64,000 nt of DNA, taken from NCBI RefSeq assembly GCF_023657595.1, contig NZ_CP098323.1, forward strand, positions 3,620,001 through 3,684,000, in the 5' to 3' direction. Below the pieces are notes generated by a model that saw only the letters and a list, made by a program, of their open reading frames with translations, did no database searches and had not been told where the DNA came from. The translations under genes and the position numbers were made by a program. Positions within the stretch are counted from its first letter, which is position 1. Each line of letters begins with the position of its first letter. Shown piece after piece: positions 52,267-61,416 of this stretch. Source of the DNA: Cytobacillus firmus (lineage in GTDB: Bacteria > Bacillota > Bacilli > Bacillales > Cytobacillaceae).

Positions 52267-53482
52267 ATGCAGACTGAAATTGAATTTTTCTGACGAAAAA
52301 ATAAATGACTGAATGTCCGGCTCCTATTATCAGGAGAAGAATAGGGATGCTTTTTTCTTCCTGAAAAAAAGTTACCGCAGCTAAAAAACTTAAAATCGAT
52401 ACTATACGTCCTGCATTTAAAAAGATTTCCCTGACGACAATATATTCAATCCTCATCTCCGCAGCCTTCCACCCTCTGCCAATGACGTCATAGGTTAATG
52501 AGATATAAGGCACAAGCAAGAGCGGATACGCTACAGCAATCGCGGCTGCATACATCAGCAGCTTTGGATAGGTGACATCAAATACAATAAAGAATATGGC
52601 CGCATATAGTAATAATCCGCCGATCAGTATGGCTCTTTTCCGATACTCTTTTTTCAAGAGTCTTGACACAAGATAATACCCTAAAAAAGATATACTTGAG
52701 TTGACCAAACCGTATGTGCCAAGAGCCAATTCACTGCCAGTTGAAATAAAGACATAAACTGATATGACAAATATAAAGGTTCCTTCTCTGAGCCCCTGAA
52801 AAAAGTGGGCATTTGTAATCATGCGCCAATTCAGGCTGTTTTTTCGTTCTGCAAGAATTCTTTTAAATAAATACCTTCCATCTGCCGGCCGCCTTTTAAG
52901 AAAGAAGCTTAAAAAGACAGCTATTGAGAAAAGAGTCAGGGAAATTCCGAAGATAACGGAATAGCCGGTGAACTTTTCCATCCTTGAAATAATGAAACCC
53001 GCTGCTATCGGGCCAATCATACCCCCAACGGATGTTAGTATTCCAAGGAAGCCATTAAAGAAATCCCGATTCTCCGGCTCAGTTATTTCAAAAGTGAGTA
53101 CATTGAAAGCAAGCCAGTAGAACCCATACCCTACCCCCAGCAGAGCACCAAGAAGCAATAAGAAGTTCGAGGCGTTTGTTCCAATAAACAGTACGGTCAG
53201 ATAAAAAAGGGCTAAAAAAATCACACCGATTCTCAGTACTATGACACGGTCAATCTTCTTCGCCCATCTCCCCGCCAGAATAAAAGTCAAAGGCTGCAGA
53301 ACAACAATGGCCAGGTTATACAAAGCCAGATCACTGAACTCACCAGACTGCTTCCAGAGATAGATATTTACAAACGTGTTTGAAAGGGCAGCACTTAAAG
53401 AATACAGCCCGCCAATAAATAATAGCAATGTTAAATCTTTTGTTAAATCGACATCACCGATCAGTTTTTTAAATCTGCTCAT
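52265..53482 (-). CDS. yqgE: Major facilitator superfamily transporter YqgE
   Basis: 405 residues with about 12 hydrophobic segments and the MFS loop 2-3 motif GRWAKKIDRVIVLRIG near 70. The central loop carries charged residues (FFLKRRPADGRYLFKRI). Substrate unknown. AGGGGAG stands before the ATG. It follows pbpA as in B. subtilis; no regulator or partner gene is adjacent that would suggest a substrate. Confidence 0.9.
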   Translation of the reverse strand: MSRFKKLIGDVDLTKDLTLLLFIGGLYSLSAALSNTFVNIYLWKQSGEFSDLALYNLAIVVLQPLTFILAGRWAKKIDRVIVLRIGVIFLALFYLTVLFIGTNASNFLLLLGALLGVGYGFYWLAFNVLTFEITEPENRDFFNGFLGILTSVGGMIGPIAAGFIISRMEKFTGYSVIFGISLTLFSIAVFLSFFLKRRPADGRYLFKRILAERKNSLNWRMITNAHFFQGLREGTFIFVISVYVFISTGSELALGTYGLVNSSISFLGYYLVSRLLKKEYRKRAILIGGLLLYAAIFFIVFDVTYPKLLMYAAAIAVAYPLLLVPYISLTYDVIGRGWKAAEMRIEYIVVREIFLNAGRIVSILSFLAAVTFFQEEKSIPILLLIIGAGHSVIYFFVRKIQFQSA

Positions 53483-53593
53483 AAAAAAACTCCCCTTTGG
53501 TTCTAAGGGTAGTCTCCTACAAAGCCACTGCGGTTATGCAATGATTTAGAAATTTGCGCAAGAACCGCCGCAAATTCAATGTAAAAAGAAAAA

Positions 53594-53616
53594 CACGGCA
53601 GATATAATCTGCCGTG
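53594..53616 (-). terminator. Terminator of sodA
   Basis: Perfect ten-base stem CACGGCAGAT / ATCTGCCGTG with a three-base loop, followed on the minus strand by TTTTTC. Confidence 0.92.
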
Positions 53617-53628
53617 CTGTTTGATTTA

Positions 53629-54237
53629 TTATTTTGCAGCGCTGTAACGCTTAGAAACCTCATCCCAGTTAACAACATTCCAGAAAGAATTGATGTATTC
53701 AGGACGGCGGTTTTGGTATTTTAAGTAGTAAGCATGCTCCCAAACGTCAAGGCCAAGGATTGGAGTCTTGCCTTCCATTAATGGTGAATCCTGATTAGGT
53801 GTGCTTGTTACTTCAAGTTCACCATTGTTTACTGCAAGCCATGCCCAGCCTGAACCAAAGCGAGTTGTAGCCGCCTTAGCGAACTCTTCTTTGAAGCTGT
53901 CATAGCTTCCGAATTTGCTGCTGATGGCATCTGCTAATTCACCTGTTGGCTCTCCGCCGCCATTAGGAGAAATGATCTGCCAGAAAAGAGAATGGTTTGC
54001 ATGACCGCCGCCGTTGTTGCGTACAGCAGTACGGGCAGCTTCAGGAACAGCATCCAGGTTGGATACCACTTCTTCAACAGTTTTAGAAAGAAGCTCTTCG
54101 TTCCCTTCTAACGCATTATTAAGGTTTGTTACATAAGTATTGTGATGCTTTGTATGGTGGATATTCATCGTTTCTTTGTCGATGTTTGGTTCCAATGCAT
54201 CGTAAGCGTAAGGTAATTGCGGTAATTCGAATGCCAT
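53629..54237 (-). CDS. sodA: Superoxide dismutase, Mn/Fe type
   Basis: 202 residues. Metal ligands are visible: [10 protein letters not shown] near 27, GHANHSLFW near 78, [14 protein letters not shown] near 162-170. GGSGWAWL-type segment is GSGWAWLAV near 122. Dismutates superoxide in the cytoplasm; Mn is likely given the family in Bacillus. GGAGGA precedes the ATG. Between yqgE and yqgC as in B. subtilis. Confidence 0.98.
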   Translation of the reverse strand: MAFELPQLPYAYDALEPNIDKETMNIHHTKHHNTYVTNLNNALEGNEELLSKTVEEVVSNLDAVPEAARTAVRNNGGGHANHSLFWQIISPNGGGEPTGELADAISSKFGSYDSFKEEFAKAATTRFGSGWAWLAVNNGELEVTSTPNQDSPLMEGKTPILGLDVWEHAYYLKYQNRRPEYINSFWNVVNWDEVSKRYSAAK

Positions 54238-54430
54238 AATAAAATTCCTCCCTATGTATATGATTTGGTCAGCCCCCGAAACAATTCAATCATTTATAAA
54301 ATTCAGATTTTATAATGTTTCTAAGGTCTTTAGATTAAGATTACCAAAGTTGGATTTTTGTTTCAAATAAAATGCTTTGCTACATATATACATTATCCAA
54401 ATTAGTATTTTTTAATCCGCAGGAGCTTGC

Positions 54431-54722
54431 TAATTTAAGTCTCTTTCGTATAAATAGTTGTTTTTCGCCAACAATGTTATCCGTTGATTTCCGCTCCAGG
54501 CTGCTCAGCGACTGCGGGGCGGGCTGTGAGCCTCCCCGACGCTTTGCGTCTGCCGGGTCTCACCTGTCCCGCTGCTCCCGAAGGACATTGAAAAAACCCC
54601 CTTGAGTAAACACCGCACGAAGAATATGCGAATGCATTTTCGAGTATCGCACCTTCCGCTGCAATCAACTCAGTAAATAATATATAAAAAGCAACAAACC
54701 TTGCGAAAACAGCCTTATTTAA
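54431..54722. mobile_element. MITE-like repeat, copy 2, with 8-bp target duplication
   Basis: The element proper is 54439-54714. It begins GTCTCTTTCGTATAAAT and ends TGCGAAAACAGCC, as in copy 1. Flanks TAATTTAA (54431-54438) and TTATTTAA (54715-54722) agree at 7 of 8 bases. The right flank contains the yqgC stop codon (54719-54721). The nested hairpin is kept with changes in the loop (GACGC-TTT-GCGTC here, TGC in copy 1), so its structure is conserved. It has no credible gene; the ORFs drawn over it are by-products of GC-rich repeats. Confidence 0.85.
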
Positions 54723-55201
54723 AGAACCACAAAAAGAAAATAAATAATCATAACTCCCTGGATCACCGCTTTGGCTGCTGCGCTGCTGACAAATCCTATT
54801 ACAGATCCAAATCCAATCTTTAATGCATCATTAAAGTTTGTCCTGTTAACTGCAAGTTCAGCAATAACCGCTCCAAGAAATGGGCCAATCAGGATTCCCA
54901 GTACAGGTATGACAAATGGGCCAGCTAAAAGGCCGATTGTACTTCCCCATACACCAGCTTTTGAACCGCCATATTTTTTCACGCCAATCATATTGGCTAC
55001 GTAATCAGCTCCAAACAGCAGGAGAACAAACAGCCCCTGAATCGTCCAAAATAGCCAGTTAAACGGTTCAAAAGAAAAAAGGACTCCATAAAGGATAAAA
55101 CCGCCCAGCAAAAACAGCACACTTGGTATAATTGGAAAAACCAGACCCGCAAAAGCGATAATAAACAACAGAATAATCAGTGTCCAATAAACTATATCCA
55201 A
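54719..55201 (-). CDS. yqgC: DUF456 family membrane protein YqgC
   Basis: About 160 residues with five hydrophobic segments (starting IVYWTLIILLFIIAFAG, SVLFLLGGFILYG, LFWTIQGLFVLLLFG, GLLAGPFVIPVLGIL and VIGFVSSAAAKAVIQG). Contains the DUF456 signature GVKKYGGSKAGVWGS. The TTG at 55201, preceded by AGGGGTG, fits better than GTG 55210. Function unknown. Its stop codon is part of the target duplication of the inserted repeat. Confidence 0.88.
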   Translation of the reverse strand: MDIVYWTLIILLFIIAFAGLVFPIIPSVLFLLGGFILYGVLFSFEPFNWLFWTIQGLFVLLLFGADYVANMIGVKKYGGSKAGVWGSTIGLLAGPFVIPVLGILIGPFLGAVIAELAVNRTNFNDALKIGFGSVIGFVSSAAAKAVIQGVMIIYFLFVVL

Positions 55202-55224
55202 TTTCAGCACCCCTTCATTAAAAT

Positions 55225-55258
55225 AAAATAAGCAAGGGATTATCCCTTGCTTATTTTA
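55225..55258 (-). terminator. Terminator of the Na/Pi cotransporter gene
   Basis: AATAAGCAAGGGAT / ATCCCTTGCTTATT stem with a 1-2 base loop, flanked by T on the minus strand, 5 nt after the stop. Confidence 0.9.
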
Positions 55259-55262
55259 CCAC

Positions 55263-56891
55263 TTATTCTTCCCCTAAAACAGCTTCAGCAATATTCACAG
55301 CGTGATCACCGATACGCTCCAGGTTGCTGACAATGTCGACATACACAATGCCGGCCTGTCCAGTGCAGGCTCCTTCATTCAATCGAAGAATGTGCTGTTT
55401 GCGGAGCTTTCTTTCCATCTTGTCAATCTCTTCTTCTTTTTTTACAACATGCTCTGCAGCAATTTTATCATTATGATCCAGTGCCTGCATAGCTTCTTTC
55501 ACGGTGGAAATGGTTAATTTGAACATTTGCTCCAGATCTGCCATGGCTGAATCAGTAATGGACACTTTATTTGCCTGTTTATAATCAATAAGTTCTATTA
55601 CATTTTCGAAATGGTCACCGATACGCTCAATATCTCTTACCGTATCCATCAGCATTGTGTGCTCAGCAGATTCATTTGCAGAAAGTGAGCTTGTAGAGAG
55701 CTTAATCAAATAATCTGTAATTTTACGGTCAAGGTTATTGATTGCATCTTCTAACTGGTATGCAGTATCAGAATGTTTTTGATTGCCTGTTTTTAAATAC
55801 TGAACCGTTTCTTCAAGTCCGCGTAAAGAGAATGTTCCCATACGGAGCACTTCTTCCTTAGCTTGTCCAAGTGCAATTGATGGTGATTGTTCAATAAACA
55901 TAGGATCCAAATGCTTTGCTTTATAATCAGCAACCGCATCTTCACCCGGAATTAGCTTGGTCACGATCCAAGCCAGTACAGCTACAAATGGAAGCTGAAT
56001 AATTGTATTAGACGCATTAAAAATTCCATGTGCAAAGGCAATTGTCATTTCAGGATTTAAATCCATTTTACCCTGCAGAGTTTCAACTAGGAATGTAAAA
56101 GGCTTTAATAAAATCAAGAAAATGGTTGTACCAATTAAATTAAACATTACGTGTACAGCTGCAGCTCTTCTTGCAGCAACAGAAGCACCAATAGCAGCTA
56201 AAACCGCTGTAATGGTTGTACCAATATTATCTCCAAACAGAACGGGCAGTGCAGCATCCAGATTGATCAGTTCTTCAGAAAACAAGCCTTGAAGTATACC
56301 GATTGTGGCACTCGAGCTCTGAACAATAACTGTAAACACAGTTCCGACAACTACACCCAGAATTGGATTTGAACTCATGCTGACGGTCAAGTCATGGAAA
56401 GATTCCAATGTGCGGAGAGGCTTCATTCCTCCGCTCATTAATTCCAGTCCGTAAAATAACGCACCAAATCCAAAAACAATTTGCCCGATATTGTGGATTT
56501 TCTGTTTTTTAAAGAAAAATAATAGAATTGAGCCTAAAGCAATGATCGGCAGAGCATACTCCCCGATATCAATCCCAATGATGAATGCAGTAACTGTAGT
56601 TCCTATATTAGCCCCCATAATTACACCTATCGCCTGGCGCAAAGTCATGAACCCGGCTGATACTAACCCAACTGTAATTACAGTAGTTGCAGAGCTGCTT
56701 TGTATAAGGATGGTGACAAGTACACCCGCCAATACCCCCATTAGCGGATTTGTCGTAAAACGATCTAATAAATCTCTCAGCCGGTCACCAGCTGATTTTT
56801 GGAGCCCGTCACCCATGAACTTGATTCCATAAAGGAAAATACCAAGTCCCCCAAAAAATTCAAAAAGCATTTGCTGAACATTTAGTTCCAC
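55263..56891 (-). CDS. Na/Pi-cotransporter with C-terminal PhoU-like domain
   Basis: About 542 residues. Two repeated Na/Pi (NptA) modules carry the QSSSATT-type motifs (TILIQSSSATTVITVG near 65 and TVIVQSSSATIGI near 190) and GANIGTTVTAFI/GDNIGTTITAVL. After eight or so membrane segments a soluble PhoU-like tail follows (DTVRDIERIGDHFENVIEL and YVDIVSNLERIGDHAVNIAEA). It should move phosphate with sodium. GTG 56891 is set by AGGGG; TTG 56900 is too close. It gives a second phosphate route besides Pst. Confidence 0.93.
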   Translation of the reverse strand: MELNVQQMLFEFFGGLGIFLYGIKFMGDGLQKSAGDRLRDLLDRFTTNPLMGVLAGVLVTILIQSSSATTVITVGLVSAGFMTLRQAIGVIMGANIGTTVTAFIIGIDIGEYALPIIALGSILLFFFKKQKIHNIGQIVFGFGALFYGLELMSGGMKPLRTLESFHDLTVSMSSNPILGVVVGTVFTVIVQSSSATIGILQGLFSEELINLDAALPVLFGDNIGTTITAVLAAIGASVAARRAAAVHVMFNLIGTTIFLILLKPFTFLVETLQGKMDLNPEMTIAFAHGIFNASNTIIQLPFVAVLAWIVTKLIPGEDAVADYKAKHLDPMFIEQSPSIALGQAKEEVLRMGTFSLRGLEETVQYLKTGNQKHSDTAYQLEDAINNLDRKITDYLIKLSTSSLSANESAEHTMLMDTVRDIERIGDHFENVIELIDYKQANKVSITDSAMADLEQMFKLTISTVKEAMQALDHNDKIAAEHVVKKEEEIDKMERKLRKQHILRLNEGACTGQAGIVYVDIVSNLERIGDHAVNIAEAVLGEE

Positions 56892-57136
56892 AATTTTCAA
56901 CCCCTATAATTTATTCGACATGATTCATCAAACCCCATACAATTATTAATGTTATTCAAGATAAAAGTAAATATAATCAGAGCCAAATTTACAATTCCTT
57001 AACATTGGCCCCTAATGTTACAGTTTCGTTACAAAAACAGAAGAAGTATTGCTTTAATACGAAAAGAGTATTTCCCTTGTAACTCCTTGGAATTTGGCTA
57101 AAATAAGAATGTGAATCTCAAAAAGGGTGTGTGCAA

Positions 57137-57907
57137 ATGAATATTTTTGTTCAGTTTTATAAAAGTTTGTTTTCTCCTAAAGATATTGCTTTATTCAGGC
57201 ATCAGGGAATAGGCAAGACGATTTTGTATGTGTTTTTCCTTACCCTGCTGTCAGTATTGCCAACCGTATTTTATTCAGGGGCAGGAATCATAAATGGCTT
57301 CAATGCTATTGATGAAACCATTGATAATCAATTACCCAATTTTGAAATAAAAAATGGACAGCTTTACACAGATGAAAAAGCACCAGTTACCATCAGCAAG
57401 GATGACTTTACAATCATTGTTGATTCGACTGGTGCAGTTGACCCTTCAGTTCTAACCGAAAGCGGCAATACGATTGCTTTATTGACAAATGAAGTCTACA
57501 TACGTGCAGAAGGACAGGAACAGACATATCCATACTTGATGCTGTCGGGCGGCACAATTTCCAAAAGTGATCTTTCCGAGTTCCTTGCTTCTGCAGAATC
57601 CCTTATGCCGATTATTATTCCCTTAATAGGGATTGTCATTTATATTTTTGCAGCGGCCATTCGATTTATTGAGATATCTATTTTAGCACTGGCAGGTCTT
57701 CTAATTAAAAAAGCTCTTGCCAAAAAACTGGAATACCGCCAGTTATGGCGCATGTCTGCCTACAGTATTACTTTGCCAACCATTTTCTTTGCTATCATGT
57801 CAGCCCTGCAAACCACCGTGCAAAACGGGGCAATTATTAACTGGCTTGTTTCCCTTATTATTCTTCTGCTGGCCATTAGGGAAGTTCCTGCTCATAACCC
57901 AAAATAA
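57137..57907 (+). CDS. yqgB: DUF1189 membrane protein YqgB
   Basis: 256 residues. Starts NIFVQFYKSLFSPKDIALFRHQGIGKTILYVFF, a DUF1189 signature, and has one N-terminal and three C-terminal hydrophobic segments (TLLSVLPTVFYSG, IIIPLIGIVIYIFAAAIRFI, YSITLPTIFFAIMSAL and LVSLIILLLAIREV) around an external domain. ATG 57137 has AAGGGTGT before it; the GTG at 57131 is nearer to the site. Function unknown, locus as in B. subtilis. Confidence 0.88.
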   Translation: MNIFVQFYKSLFSPKDIALFRHQGIGKTILYVFFLTLLSVLPTVFYSGAGIINGFNAIDETIDNQLPNFEIKNGQLYTDEKAPVTISKDDFTIIVDSTGAVDPSVLTESGNTIALLTNEVYIRAEGQEQTYPYLMLSGGTISKSDLSEFLASAESLMPIIIPLIGIVIYIFAAAIRFIEISILALAGLLIKKALAKKLEYRQLWRMSAYSITLPTIFFAIMSALQTTVQNGAIINWLVSLIILLLAIREVPAHNPK

Positions 57908-57935
57908 AACGTGCACCCAGCGCGTTTTTTATTTT
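57903..57935 (+). terminator. Terminator of yqgB
   Basis: AAATAAAACG / CGTTTTTTATTT arms (one bulge) around a GC-rich loop, T run included. Confidence 0.6.
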
Positions 57936-58054
57936 GCATTAAAATAATTCTCTTATGTCTGCAGAATAATAAAAAAGATCTTTTGTTGTTCTAAGACCGA
58001 TAGGACAAGCATACATATTGGGTAAACATGCTATTTGCAGGAGGTTTGTCCAAT

Positions 58055-58384
58055 ATGAAGAAACTCGCGGGAGTATTGCTTTCAGTCCTTGTAATTTACG
58101 TAATTTTTTATGACCTGAATCATGGTACACTCCCAGCTGGGCAAAACCCGTCTATGGAGGCCAGCACAATTCCATCTGCAGAAACAGAAGCAGGGTTTTT
58201 TGAGAAAAAGGTCAATCCGGGAGAGACAGTTCTTTCAATAATTGAACTAAACCTTGATGGGCCAATTCCGGTTGGCATAGACCAGGTGGTATCTGACTTC
58301 TCGGAATTGAACAATGGAATGCAGCCAGAAGAAATAAAATCCGGTGAAACCTATAGATTCCCAAAATATAGTCAGGACAACTAA
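58055..58384 (+). CDS. yqfZ: YqfZ-like membrane protein with LysM-type domain
   Basis: 109 residues from ATG 58055, nine bases after AGGAGG. One N-terminal helix (LAGVLLSVLVIYVIFYDL) is followed by a LysM-like segment (VNPGETVLSIIELN and IKSGETYRFPKY). Size and position before ispG match B. subtilis YqfZ, which has been linked to the sporulation Q-A complex or cell wall; I would not state a function. The upstream longer frame is not preferred. Confidence 0.85.
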   Translation: MKKLAGVLLSVLVIYVIFYDLNHGTLPAGQNPSMEASTIPSAETEAGFFEKKVNPGETVLSIIELNLDGPIPVGIDQVVSDFSELNNGMQPEEIKSGETYRFPKYSQDN

Positions 58385-58492
58385 TCATCATTCTTGTCAA
58401 TATCAGCGGTTCATTGATACAATAGAGTGGACCTTCTCTAACAGCGTACTATTCAGCTGTTATATGAATAGATAAAAAGGAGCGAATCTCCA

Positions 58493-59614
58493 TTGAGTGA
58501 AATTATACATCGCACGAAAACAAGGCCTGTAAAAGTTGGGCCTTTAACAATTGGCGGAAGCAATGAGCTGTTCATCCAGAGCATGACCACAACAAAAACA
58601 CATGATGTTGAAGCAACTGTTGCCGAAATTAAAAGGCTGGAAGAAGCAGGCTGTCAGATCGTACGTGTTGCTTGCCCAGATGAAAGAGCTGCAAATGCCA
58701 TAGCAGATATTAAAAGACAAATTAACATACCGCTTGTTGTTGATATCCACTTCGATTACAAGCTGGCTCTAAAGGCTATCGAGGGCGGAGCAGATAAAAT
58801 CCGCATTAATCCCGGAAATATAGGTAAACGTGAAAAAGTGGAAGCAGTCGTCAAGGCTGCCAAAGCAAAAGGTATACCTATCCGGATTGGGGTAAATGCA
58901 GGTTCTCTTGAGAAAAGAATCCTCGAGAAATATGGATACCCTACAGCAGATGGCATGGTTGAAAGCGCCCTGCATCATATCAAAATCTTAGAAGACCTTG
59001 ATTTCCATGACATCATCGTTTCTATGAAGGCTTCCGATGTGAACTTGGCCATTGAAGCATATGAGAAAGCTTCACAAGCTTTTGACTACCCTCTTCATTT
59101 GGGTATAACAGAATCAGGTACACTTTTTGCCGGTACTGTGAAAAGTGCTGCCGGACTCGGGGCAATATTAAGCAAAGGCATTGGAAACACATTAAGAATT
59201 TCATTGAGTGCAGACCCGGTTGAAGAAGTCAAGGTTGCCCGCGAACTTCTTAAAGTGTTTGGCTTATCCTCCAATGCTGCCACACTGATCTCCTGTCCAA
59301 CATGCGGACGGATTGAGATTGACTTAATCAGTATTGCTAATGAAGTGGAAGAATATATTCAAAAAATTAAAGCGCCCATTAAGGTTGCTGTATTAGGCTG
59401 TGCGGTTAACGGACCTGGTGAAGCCAGGGAAGCTGATATCGGCATTGCCGGCGCCCGTGGAGAAGGTCTTCTGTTCCGCAAAGGCCAGATTGTAAGGAAG
59501 GTTCCGGAAGAAACGATGGTCGAGGAACTTAAGATTGAAATCGACAAAATCGCTGAAGAATATTTTGCAAAACAGGAAGAAGAAAAAGCACAGTCAGAAA
59601 GCCTGCAGCCATAG
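58493..59614 (+). CDS. ispG: 4-hydroxy-3-methylbut-2-en-1-yl diphosphate synthase (GcpE/IspG)
   Basis: Penultimate step of the MEP isoprenoid pathway, an iron-sulfur enzyme. The 373-residue protein begins [21 protein letters not shown] with [14 protein letters not shown] near 30 and [16 protein letters not shown] segment [10 protein letters not shown] near 82. The cluster cysteines lie in SCPTCGRIE near 268-271 and CAVNGPGEA near 303. The start is TTG 58493, with AAAAGGAGC ten bases before it. The C-terminal [14 protein letters not shown] is a short acidic tail. Confidence 0.97.
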   Translation: MSEIIHRTKTRPVKVGPLTIGGSNELFIQSMTTTKTHDVEATVAEIKRLEEAGCQIVRVACPDERAANAIADIKRQINIPLVVDIHFDYKLALKAIEGGADKIRINPGNIGKREKVEAVVKAAKAKGIPIRIGVNAGSLEKRILEKYGYPTADGMVESALHHIKILEDLDFHDIIVSMKASDVNLAIEAYEKASQAFDYPLHLGITESGTLFAGTVKSAAGLGAILSKGIGNTLRISLSADPVEEVKVARELLKVFGLSSNAATLISCPTCGRIEIDLISIANEVEEYIQKIKAPIKVAVLGCAVNGPGEAREADIGIAGARGEGLLFRKGQIVRKVPEETMVEELKIEIDKIAEEYFAKQEEEKAQSESLQP

Positions 59615-59640
59615 AAAGAACCGCACGATAAATTAAACAG

Positions 59641-59682
59641 AAAAGCCTGGCACCAAATTATATTTGGAAACCAGGCTTTTTT
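59641..59682. terminator. Bidirectional terminator between ispG and yqfX
   Basis: AAAAGCCTGG / CCAGGCTTTT perfect ten-base stem, with an inner CCAAA/TTTGG extension, between convergent genes. Confidence 0.9.
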
Positions 59683-59690
59683 GTTATTTT

Positions 59691-60155
59691 CTAAAAAAAC
59701 GGCAGTATAAACATACCGACAATAATGGAAATCGCTCCTATGGCAATCGCCCAGCCCCCAAGGCTTTCTGAACCCCTTCTTCTTGCGATAAAACCAAGGA
59801 CAATTCCTGTTGCTCCAAAAAGAACCGGCAGCACAAACAAAGATAAAATGGAAAGTGCCAGGGCTGCATAACCGACTCCTCTGCCGGCTGCAGCGGTTTC
59901 ATTCTCTTCATCCCTGTCCAATGATCTATTGTAGACACCTGGCGCTGCTATTTCTGCAGAGGTTTCCTCAGAATAATTTGCCTGAACTGCCTCTTCTTCG
60001 ATTTCCTCATCCCGATCAAGCGACCTGTCATAGACACCCGGCGCCGCTATTTCTGCAGCAGCTTCTTCTGAATAATCTGCTGCACCTGCTTCACCAATTC
60101 GCTCACTGTATCGGAGGTCATACTCTTCATTGGTGCGATCTTGGTCTGCCATCAT
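59691..60155 (-). CDS. yqfX: YqfX-like protein with two acidic repeats and DUF4190-type membrane segments
   Basis: 154 residues. The N-terminal half contains two copies of a repeat of about 29 residues (first YSEEAAAEIAAPGVYDRSLD near 29-48, second YSEETSAEIAAPGVYNRSLD near 58-77). The C-terminal half has two hydrophobic segments (YAALALSILSLFVLPVLFGATG and WAIAIGAISIIVGMFIL). Overall like B. subtilis YqfX with an internal duplication. Two ATGs (60155, 60152) follow GAGAGGG. Function unknown. Confidence 0.8.
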   Translation of the reverse strand: MMADQDRTNEEYDLRYSERIGEAGAADYSEEAAAEIAAPGVYDRSLDRDEEIEEEAVQANYSEETSAEIAAPGVYNRSLDRDEENETAAAGRGVGYAALALSILSLFVLPVLFGATGIVLGFIARRRGSESLGGWAIAIGAISIIVGMFILPFF

Positions 60156-60340
60156 GATCCCTCTCTTTCTTTGCTGTGTTCCTAAAAAAATATTGCTTAA
60201 TGGAGCATTTATAGTGTTTGCGATAAAAGGCTTTTTTAAGATGTTAATGTTTAACTGTCAAACCTGGTCTGCAACACTCTTTTGTAAGGCCATGACTTTT
60301 GTTAAGATAAGGGATATATGCATTAAAGGAGATTATTATA

Positions 60341-60925
60341 ATGAAGAAGCGCTTTGGCATCGATATAGACGGAACGGTTACCAGCCCTGAAGCCATGGTC
60401 CCGTATCTAAATGAAGCATTTAATTTGAATATTACTTTAAATGATATTAAGCAATATGATTTAACACCTTTAGTGACGATTTCAGAAGAACAATTTGCAC
60501 AGTGGTTTTATGAAAATGAGCCCGTTATCTACAAAGAATCCCCCCTGGCAAAAGGCGCAAAGGAAGTTCTGACCAAATGGAAACAGGAGCATGAATTGTA
60601 TTTTATAAGTGCCAGGGGCTCTCACCTGCAGCAAGTCACAGAGGAATGGTTTTTAGAGAATGCATTGGATTTTGATCATATCGAACTAATCGGGAACCAT
60701 GATAAAATCGAAGCTGCCAAAAAGTATGAGGTGGATATCTTTTTGGAAGACAAGCATGATAATGCGGTCATGATTCATGAAGCTTGCGGAATTCCTGTCA
60801 TTTTATTCGATACACCCTATAATCAGGATCCCCTTCCCAATGGCGTCATAAGAGTTCGAAACTGGAAGGAAGCCAATGCATGGGCAGAGGATTGGCTTCA
60901 GCAAAAAAGAAGCATGGAAGAATAG
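60341..60925 (+). CDS. yqfW: Putative HAD-type nucleotidase YqfW
   Basis: 194 residues, HAD superfamily with the nucleophile motif FGIDIDGTVTSP at residues 4-15, the threonine/serine motif FISARGSHL near 87 and the acidic motif IFLEDKHDNAV near 130. It belongs to the 5'(3')-deoxyribonucleotidase-like group in annotation. AAAGGAG precedes the ATG. Substrate is unconfirmed. It converges on zur. Confidence 0.9.
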   Translation: MKKRFGIDIDGTVTSPEAMVPYLNEAFNLNITLNDIKQYDLTPLVTISEEQFAQWFYENEPVIYKESPLAKGAKEVLTKWKQEHELYFISARGSHLQQVTEEWFLENALDFDHIELIGNHDKIEAAKKYEVDIFLEDKHDNAVMIHEACGIPVILFDTPYNQDPLPNGVIRVRNWKEANAWAEDWLQQKRSMEE

Positions 60926-60941
60926 CTCCATGCTTCTTTGT
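60909..60941 (+). terminator. Terminator overlapping the end of yqfW
   Basis: GAAGCATGGA / TCCATGCTTC stem with the stop codon TAG in the loop, followed by TTTG TTTG. Confidence 0.75.
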
Positions 60942-60952
60942 TTGTTACAGTA

Positions 60953-61363
60953 TTAAAAACACTCCGGGCATTTACCATATATTTCAAACTTATGTCCTGA
61001 AACATCATAGCCCTTTAGATTTTCCTGCACCTGTTTCATAGGACAGACTTCAATTTCTTTCGTCTTTCCGCAATCCAGGCATATAAAATGATGATGATGA
61101 TGATCATGAGAGCACGTAAAGCGGAAGTGTTTTTCGCCTGACAGCTCTGTCATTTCAAAAATACCCAGTTCCACGAATAACGATAAATTTCTGTAAATGG
61201 TATCAAAACTAAGTCCAGGGTAATTATCTTTCATTTTTTCGAGAACATCTTTAGCCGTTATATATTTATCACTGTCGGCAAACAGCTGAAGCATCTCTTC
61301 CCTTTTCCCCGTATGCTTATAGCCTTTATCCTTTAAAAGCTGCATGGCTTCATCAACATTCAT
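60953..61363 (-). CDS. zur: Zinc uptake regulator Zur (Fur family)
   Basis: 136 residues. A winged helix ([23 protein letters not shown]) is followed by metal motifs [23 protein letters not shown] and a C-terminal CPECF. The two CxxC pairs give the structural zinc site, and the histidine cluster the sensory site. ATG 61363 follows AGAGGTG by six; the frame to 61372 would start inside the site. Third gene of the znuC-znuB-zur operon, 54 nt after znuB. B. subtilis has zur at the same locus but not this transporter pair beside it, as far as I recall. Confidence 0.95.
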   Translation of the reverse strand: MNVDEAMQLLKDKGYKHTGKREEMLQLFADSDKYITAKDVLEKMKDNYPGLSFDTIYRNLSLFVELGIFEMTELSGEKHFRFTCSHDHHHHHFICLDCGKTKEIEVCPMKQVQENLKGYDVSGHKFEIYGKCPECF

Positions 61364-61416
61364 TCTTTCCACCTCTTTTTTGCTTTTAAATCATCTGGGA
61401 TAGAAGTCACTCATAT

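Noticed and set aside
54372..54668. ORFs on both strands over MITE copy 2
   Set aside because: Non-homologous reading of the same repeat as copy 1; frames are not conserved between copies.
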